Source of the DNA: JAKAQB01 sp035702855
Lineage (GTDB): Bacteria > Actinomycetota > Acidimicrobiia > Acidimicrobiales > Palsa-688
Assembly: GCA_035702855.1 (NCBI GenBank)
Contig: DASSZM010000215.1
Coordinates: 1 to 26,754, forward strand
Reading direction: 5' to 3'
DNA: 26,754 nucleotides
Shown here: in pieces, positions 22,677-26,754 of the stretch
Layout: each line of letters begins with the position of its first letter
Position numbering within the stretch: position 1 is the stretch's first letter
Notes under the pieces: generated by a model
What the model was told of the DNA's origin: nothing
What the model saw: the letters and a program-made list of their open reading frames with translations, nothing else
Databases searched by the model: none
Made by a program: the position numbers and the translations under genes

Positions 22677-23875
22677 GCGCCCGCCGGGGCAGCTACCTGA
22701 GCGTCACCTGGACCGACGAGGTCACCGGCCGTGAGGGCTACCTGGTCGTGGACCGGTTGATCCGCGGCCTCGCCAGCGGCGGCCTGCGCATGCGCGACGG
22801 CTGCACCCTGGAGGAAGTGCGCGGCCTGGCCGAGGCCATGACCCGCAAGGAGGCGCTCAACTACACGCCGGGGGCCCGCTACATCCCGCTCGGCGGGGCC
22901 AAGGGCGGCATCGACTGCGACCCGCGCAGCGACGAGGCGCAGGGCATGCTCACCCGCTACCTGGTCGCCATGGGGCCCTACCTGGAGCGGGTGTGGGCGA
23001 CGGGCGAGGACCTGGGCCTGACCCAGACCATGATCGACCGGGCCGTCGCCGACGCCGGCTTGGCGAGCTCCATCCAGGCGCTCGACCCCTACCTCGACGA
23101 TCCGGACCGGGCCAAGGCCCGCCTCGCCGCCGGCTTCGCCGTGAGTGTCGACGGCGTCGGGCTCGACACCCTCGTCGGCGGCTACGGGGTGGCGGCCGCC
23201 GCCCTCGTCGCCCTCGACCAGCTCGACCGCCCCCGCGCCGGGACCCGCGCCTTCATCCAGGGCTTCGGCTCGATGGGCGGCGCCACCGCCCGCTACCTGG
23301 TCAACGCGGGGGTCGCCGTCGTCGGCGTGTCCGACGCCGACGGGGTGATCGCCAACCCCGACGGGCTGGACGTCGAGCACCTGCTCCGCCACCGCGACCA
23401 CCTGGGGGCCATCGACCGCTCCGCCCTGGGCGCCGCCGACACCCAGCTCCCCCGGGACGCGTGGCTGGACGTCGACGCCGAGCTGCTCGTGCCGGCGGCC
23501 GTCTCCTACGCCATCGACGCCGGCAACGCCGACCGGGTGCGCGCCGGGCTCGTCGTCGAGGCCGCCAACCTCCCGGTGACCCCGCCGGCGGAAGCCGCCC
23601 TCGCCGCCCGGGGGGTCACGATCGTCCCCGACGTCGTCGCCAACTCGGCCACCAACTCGTGGTGGTGGTGGACCCTCTTCGGGGACATCGGGCCGACGGC
23701 GGACGAGGCCTTCGCCAGGATCGACACGGCCATGGGCGACCTGGTCGGCCGGCTGTTCGACCGGTCGGCCAAGGACGGCAGCACCCTGCGGGCGGCCGCC
23801 CACGCCATCGCCGAGGAGAACCACGCCGACCTGGTCGAGCGGTGGGGGCGGCAGCGGCCGGCGGATCTCGGCTGA
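22673..23875 (+). CDS. Glu/Leu/Phe/Val-family amino acid dehydrogenase
   Basis: A 400-residue NAD(P)-dependent oxidoreductase catalysing reversible oxidative deamination of an amino acid to a 2-oxo acid. The dimerization/catalytic domain has Lys59 (MTRKEAL), Lys77 (GGAKGGIDCDP) and Asp113 (GEDLG), the expected catalytic set. The Rossmann motif is GFGSMGG (197-203) with Asp221 at the end of the second strand, favouring NAD. VEAANLPVTP and IVPDVVANS are the conserved C-terminal pieces. Lys59 and Lys77 are 18 residues apart instead of the 12 I recall for glutamate and leucine dehydrogenases, so there is a local insertion of about 6 residues. It is translationally coupled to the ACAD (ATGA). Substrate not assignable; a branched-chain or aromatic amino acid is likely. 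Confidence 0.9.
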   Translation: MSARRGSYLSVTWTDEVTGREGYLVVDRLIRGLASGGLRMRDGCTLEEVRGLAEAMTRKEALNYTPGARYIPLGGAKGGIDCDPRSDEAQGMLTRYLVAMGPYLERVWATGEDLGLTQTMIDRAVADAGLASSIQALDPYLDDPDRAKARLAAGFAVSVDGVGLDTLVGGYGVAAAALVALDQLDRPRAGTRAFIQGFGSMGGATARYLVNAGVAVVGVSDADGVIANPDGLDVEHLLRHRDHLGAIDRSALGAADTQLPRDAWLDVDAELLVPAAVSYAIDAGNADRVRAGLVVEAANLPVTPPAEAALAARGVTIVPDVVANSATNSWWWWTLFGDIGPTADEAFARIDTAMGDLVGRLFDRSAKDGSTLRAAAHAIAEENHADLVERWGRQRPADLG

Positions 23876-23891
23876 TCGCTCCGGCGCCGGG

Positions 23892-23986
23892 CGCTCCGGT
23901 GACGCCGGGTCGCTCCGGTGACGCCGGGTCGCTCCGGTGACGCCGGGTCGCTCCGGTGACGACGGGTCGCTCCGGTGACGCCGGGT
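23892..23986. repeat. Five-copy 19-bp tandem repeat
   Basis: The unit CGCTCCGGTGACGCCGGGT occurs five times head to tail (23892, 23911, 23930, 23949, 23968). Four copies are identical and the fourth has one substitution (CGACGGGT for CGCCGGGT). A shortened copy lacking TGA precedes the array (23877-23891), and the first ten bases of a sixth (one change) follow at 23987-23996. It begins one base after the dehydrogenase stop codon. Confidence 0.95.
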
Positions 23987-23997
23987 CTCTCCGGTGG

Positions 23998-24016
23998 GCC
24001 GGCGCCCTTCGCCGGC
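23998..24016 (+). terminator. Possible hairpin terminator after the dehydrogenase operon
   Basis: GCCGGCG (23998-24004) and CGCCGGC (24010-24016) form a perfect 7-bp stem with a CCCTT loop. It lies about 120 bases past the dehydrogenase stop, immediately after the tandem array. No U-tract follows. Confidence 0.35.
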
Positions 24017-24135
24017 GGGGCCCTTCGCCGGGGACGCTGGGCGCTGGGCGGCCCCAACCGGCCCCTGGCGGCCCCGTCCGGCGCGCGAGGTGCCGGCCTC
24101 GCCGCAGGCAGTGGCGCAAACCGGGGGTATCAGGG

Positions 24136-24226
24136 CGACCTGGGGGTCGTGACCGGACTTGGGGGTCCCAGGGAGCCCTCTCACGCACCGCGTCCACCCC
24201 CAAGTCGGCGGCCGACCCCCAGGTCG
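24136..24226. repeat. Nested inverted repeat with mini-hairpin ends
   Basis: Left arm 24136-24167 and right arm 24195-24226 are inverted copies matching at 26 of 32 positions. The inner block GACTTGGGGGT (24156-24166) pairs with ACCCCCAAGTC (24196-24206). The outer blocks CGACCTGGGGGTCG (24136-24149) and CGACCCCCAGGTCG (24213-24226) pair with each other, or each folds alone into a 5-bp hairpin. A further related block, CCCCCAACTCCGG, starts at 24235. Confidence 0.85.
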
Positions 24227-24313
24227 GTCGATTCCCCCCAACTCCGGACCGGGTCGGGGAGGGCGGGCGGCGGGCCGGGTGGCTGAGGGCCGGGTTCGCG
24301 GGGGCGGGCCGGG

Positions 24314-24349
24314 GGGGTGGGTTGCGACGGCGGGGTGGGTTGCGACGGC
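24314..24349. repeat. Perfect 18-bp tandem duplication
   Basis: GGGGTGGGTTGCGACGGC occurs at 24314-24331 and again at 24332-24349 without change. It lies in the non-coding region about 70 bases from the end of the EAL-HDOD gene. Confidence 0.95.
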
Positions 24350-24419
24350 GGGCCGGTCGCCTGGTCGGGTTCCTGCGGGTGGACCGCCGGGCCGCAGGCC
24401 GCGGGCGGCGGGCGGCGGC

Positions 24420-25622
24420 TCAGGCCGCCAGCTGCAGGGCGGCGAAGAGCCCGGTGGTCCAGTGGAGGGCCTCGACGTACCCCTTCTCGGCCACCCGCAG
24501 GTCGGTCTCGCTGCGCAGCTCCCGGGGGGGCTGGCCGAGCTGCCAGTCGAGGGTGTCGGCCAGGATCCGGCCGAGCGGGCCGCTGTGGTCGAGGATGGCC
24601 TCGACCAGGTCGTCCGCCAGGTTGAGGTGGGCGACGAGCCCGGCGAGCGAGCCCTGCAGGAGCAGGTCGAGGGCGGAGACCAGCCCGACGGTGAAGGCCG
24701 AGTCCCGCAGGGTGGGGTCGACCTCGACGGCGAGCAGCTCGCACATCTTCGCCCGGGTCAGGGCGATGCTCACCTGCTCGTCGGTGGCGCCCGAGGAGTC
24801 GGCGGCGAGCATCAGCACCAGCCAGCTCCGCAGCCGCTGCCGGCCGAGCAGGACCACGCCCTCCCGGATGGAGCGCACACCACGCCGCAGCCCGGCGCTG
24901 GCCCCCGCCCCGGCGACCCGCAACAGCCGGTAGCTCAGCGCCGGGTCGCCCTCGACGATCCGCTCGAGCTCGCGCGTCGACGTCTCCGGGTTGCAGACCT
25001 TGCCGATGAGGCGGAGGATCGTCATCCGGGCGGGCGTGAGGTCCTGGCCGTGGACGACCTGCGGCCGGGACAGCAGGTAGCCCTGGAACAGGGCGACGCC
25101 CAGGCGGCGGCAGTCGGCGAGCTGCTCGACGGTCTCGATGTTCTCGGCGACCAGCTGCAGGCCGCGGCCGTGGAGCCGCTCGACGTGCCCGGCCAGCTCC
25201 TGGGGGGTGAGCGCCAGCACGTCGAGCTTGGCGAGGGAGGCGACGTCGAGGATGGCGCCGGGCCCCTCACCCCGCTCGTCCACGGCGATGGTGAAGCCGA
25301 GCTCGGCCAGCCGGCGGCAACCCTCGACCACCGCGTCGTCGGCGGCGAGGCGGCCGCCGACCTCGAGGACGACCCGCTCCGGGGGCAGGGGCAGGTCGAG
25401 GTCGCCGACGAGGAAGGCGCGGGAGGCCTTGAGGAAGGCCCGCTTGTCACCGACGACGCCGGACAGGCCGAGGTCGAGGGCGGTGCGCACCAGGATCTCG
25501 GAGGTCATGGCGTCGTCGCCGGGCTCCGCCGTCGGGTCGCCGCGGAAGAGCAGCTCGTAGCCGACGACCCCGTAGGACTCGTCGAAGATCGGCTGTCGCC
25601 CGACCATGAACCGACCGGCCAT
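24420..25622 (-). CDS. EAL-HDOD (YuxH/CdgJ-like) signalling protein with degenerate EAL domain
   Basis: A 400-residue protein with an N-terminal EAL-like domain (about 1-195) and a C-terminal HDOD domain (about 200-395), the YuxH/CdgJ architecture known from motility and c-di-GMP-linked regulators. The opening FMVGRQPIFD and YELLFRG are the hallmark replacing the EAL signature. The usual DDFG is DERG (Asp115-Glu116), though AENIET (159-164), Lys132 and FQGYLLSRP (179-187) remain, so phosphodiesterase activity is doubtful and a sensory or scaffold role more likely. HDOD shows KVCNPETSTRELERIVEGDP and later helices. The ATG at 25622 is chosen for its AGGAGG about 8 bases upstream. A sigma-28-like promoter lies before it. 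No flagellar genes are in the window. Confidence 0.9.
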   Translation of the reverse strand: MAGRFMVGRQPIFDESYGVVGYELLFRGDPTAEPGDDAMTSEILVRTALDLGLSGVVGDKRAFLKASRAFLVGDLDLPLPPERVVLEVGGRLAADDAVVEGCRRLAELGFTIAVDERGEGPGAILDVASLAKLDVLALTPQELAGHVERLHGRGLQLVAENIETVEQLADCRRLGVALFQGYLLSRPQVVHGQDLTPARMTILRLIGKVCNPETSTRELERIVEGDPALSYRLLRVAGAGASAGLRRGVRSIREGVVLLGRQRLRSWLVLMLAADSSGATDEQVSIALTRAKMCELLAVEVDPTLRDSAFTVGLVSALDLLLQGSLAGLVAHLNLADDLVEAILDHSGPLGRILADTLDWQLGQPPRELRSETDLRVAEKGYVEALHWTTGLFAALQLAA

Positions 25623-25668
25623 CACCACGCCTCCTGGGGTGCGCGAGGGGCGCACGCCTCCGGTCGTG

Positions 25669-25695
25669 GTATCGGCAGCGGCCGGGGGGAGTTGA
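25669..25695 (-). promoter_or_regulatory. Candidate sigma-28 (FliA/SigD/WhiG-type) promoter of the EAL-HDOD gene
   Basis: On the minus strand, TCAA (25695-25692), a 15-base spacer and GCCGATAC (25676-25669) resemble the sigma-28 consensus TAAA-N15-GCCGATAA. The -10 octamer differs by one base. Transcription would start near 25661, giving a leader of about 40 bases with a strong ribosome-binding site. Confidence 0.45.
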
Positions 25696-25783
25696 GCCGG
25701 CCCCGTTACGGGAAGTCCCGGGCGCGCAGGTCGGGCCCGCACTTGCGGATCAGGCGGACGATAGGGGAACGGCGTGCGGGCCC

Positions 25784-25806
25784 GGGGGGCCGCGCTGCGG
25801 CCCCCC
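25784..25806 (-). terminator. Hairpin terminator at the end of the CocE-like gene
   Basis: GGGGGGCCGC (25784-25793) and GCGGCCCCCC (25797-25806) form a perfect 10-bp stem with a 3-base loop. On the minus strand the stem begins within the TAG stop codon's last base. There is no U-tract. Confidence 0.65.
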
Positions 25807-26754
25807 TAGATCCCGTCGCGGGGGAAGTCCAGCACCCACTGCCGGCTGGCCACCCGGTGTCCCCCGTCGCGCGCGTCGAGGCGCATGGTGACGAGGAACC
25901 CGTCGGCGGTGGAGGTCATCTCCCCTTCGGTCTCGATCAGCACGTCGTAGTCGTCGCCGCGGCGGAGCGACTGCGACTGCACCGTCACCACCCGGGCCGA
26001 CAGCGGGTCGCCCTCGCGGATCGAGTAGGTGGTGAGGTTGCCGCCGTCGATGACCAGGCCGTCCGGCGTGCGGGTACGCCCCCCGACGTCCCAGTCGAAC
26101 ACGACGGCGGCCTCGCCGGTGGTGGTATCCTGCTGGATGCGGCGGGAGGTCGGGCGCCGCTCGAGCGTCTCGGCGGCCACCCCCGCCGGCACCTCCGGCG
26201 GTCCGAACGCCGCCAGGGCGGCGTCGGCCGGCGAGGCGGCCCGGACCGGCAGCTCGAGCACCGACTCCTCGCCGCAGGCGAGGGACAGCTCGACCGGCGA
26301 CGGCGCCGGCCAGGCCCACGGCCAGAACGTGGTGGAGACGGCCACCCGGATGCGATGCCCCGCCTCGAAGCGGTGACCGACCGCCTTGAGCTCGACGTCC
26401 ACCGTCTCCTCGCGACCGGGTTCCATCGGGTCGGAGCGGTCCATGCCCTGCCGCCGGGAGAGTTGGAGCAGGCCCCACGTGACCCGCAGCGACGTCCCGT
26501 CCGGCGCCACGTCGCAGAGGCGCACGACGAGCGGGCACACCGGGCGGTCGACGGCGACCCGGAGCCGGGCGAGGGGGTGCCCGAGGAACTCCACCGGCTC
26601 CGCCAGCGGGGCGGTGGTGAAGCTGAGCGACCGGCCGTCCTCGGCCCGCTGGTCCCCGGGCCAGTCGCCGTAGCCGCCGTCCGCGCACAGCACCCCGGCG
26701 TCCACGCCGGCCGTGTCCTGCCCCCGGTGACGGAGCACGGTGGTGCCGCCGGGC
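25806..26754 (-). CDS. CocE/NonD-family hydrolase, C-terminal part (runs off right edge)
   Basis: About 316 residues of the C-terminal half are in the window and the frame is open through the right edge. The visible part matches the jelly-roll-like PepX_C domain of CocE/NonD (X-Pro dipeptidyl-peptidase S15) hydrolases. Recognisable pieces are LSFTTAPLAEPVEFLGHPLARL, VVRLCDVAPDGTSLRVTWGLL, VELKAVGHRFEAGHRIRVAVS and the late Ig-like strands ending QWVLDFPRDGI. The alpha/beta-hydrolase core with the nucleophilic Ser lies upstream, outside the window; the Asp and His usually fall near or before this region and I could not assign them. It probably acts on an ester or amide; substrate unknown. The stop codon merges with a strong hairpin. 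Confidence 0.85.
   Translation of the reverse strand, partial: PGGTTVLRHRGQDTAGVDAGVLCADGGYGDWPGDQRAEDGRSLSFTTAPLAEPVEFLGHPLARLRVAVDRPVCPLVVRLCDVAPDGTSLRVTWGLLQLSRRQGMDRSDPMEPGREETVDVELKAVGHRFEAGHRIRVAVSTTFWPWAWPAPSPVELSLACGEESVLELPVRAASPADAALAAFGPPEVPAGVAAETLERRPTSRRIQQDTTTGEAAVVFDWDVGGRTRTPDGLVIDGGNLTTYSIREGDPLSARVVTVQSQSLRRGDDYDVLIETEGEMTSTADGFLVTMRLDARDGGHRVASRQWVLDFPRDGI

Larger units (their letters stand above)
23876..24419. other. 544-base non-coding region rich in short repeats
   Basis: No convincing gene lies here. Translations crossing it are low-complexity, and the tandem unit of 19 bases would shift frame with every copy. It contains, in order, a tandem array (23877-23996), a GC hairpin (23998-24016), a nested inverted-repeat cluster with several G-runs (24122-24250) and an 18-base duplication (24314-24349). 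It separates the amino acid dehydrogenase from the convergent EAL-HDOD gene and must contain both terminators. Confidence 0.75.

Noticed and set aside
23892..23986. CRISPR array
   Set aside because: The repeats are directly adjacent with no spacers and there are no cas genes.
23956..24933. Plus-strand coding region through the repeat region
   Set aside because: The 19-bp unit shifts frame every copy, the translation is low-complexity, and it overlaps the EAL-HDOD gene antisense.

Overview
The window is very GC-rich (well above 70% by eye), with GTG and even TTG starts, start/stop overlaps (GTGA, ATGA, TGATG) and little intergenic DNA. Family content (LytS/LytTR plus DUF485-type symporter pair, MMPL exporter, YtcJ-like amidohydrolase, EAL-HDOD protein, paired acyl-CoA dehydrogenase and amino acid dehydrogenase) points to a free-living Actinomycetota chromosome, perhaps Acidimicrobiia. 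That placement is inference; no rRNA or marker gene is present.

Layout. 1-79: 5' end of an IS630-type transposase running off the left edge. 168-1431: aldose 1-epimerase convergent with a small unknown protein carrying two CxxC pairs. 1535-4435: TlpA-like thioredoxin and MMPL exporter (minus strand). 4575-11472: an acetate/monocarboxylate locus, with satP-acs on the minus strand diverging from a four-gene plus-strand operon (LytS-type kinase, LytTR regulator, DUF485-like small membrane protein, sodium:solute symporter), every junction overlapping. 11469-12211: an MgtC/SapB-family gene broken by an apparent one-base deletion; its stop codon shares a CTAG with the symporter stop. 12412-12983: cold-shock protein and acylphosphatase around a strong shared hairpin terminator. 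13068-17539: amidase diverging from an amidohydrolase, then an MFS exporter. 17540-23875: APC-type amino acid permease, ThDP-dependent decarboxylase/synthase-like enzyme, a TetR regulator, an acyl-CoA dehydrogenase and a Glu/Leu/Phe/Val-type dehydrogenase. 23876-24419: a 544-base non-coding region full of short repeats. 24420-25622: EAL-HDOD protein. 25806-26754: C-terminal part of a CocE/NonD-family hydrolase running off the right edge.

How the genes may work together. The acetate locus combines two unrelated uptake systems, the activating enzyme acetyl-CoA synthetase, and a sensor/regulator pair translationally coupled to the symporter. In the 17.5-23.9 kb block, near-identical TetR-type inverted repeats lie (a) between the ThDP enzyme and tetR and (b) between tetR and the acyl-CoA dehydrogenase. 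This suggests one repressor controlling the ThDP enzyme, itself and the ACAD-amino acid dehydrogenase pair, i.e. a compact and possibly undescribed amino acid / 2-oxo acid catabolic regulon; its substrate cannot be read from sequence. The most unusual non-coding DNA is the repeat region at 23.9-24.35 kb. The EAL-HDOD gene has a sequence resembling a sigma-28 (FliA/SigD/WhiG-type) promoter at a plausible distance upstream.
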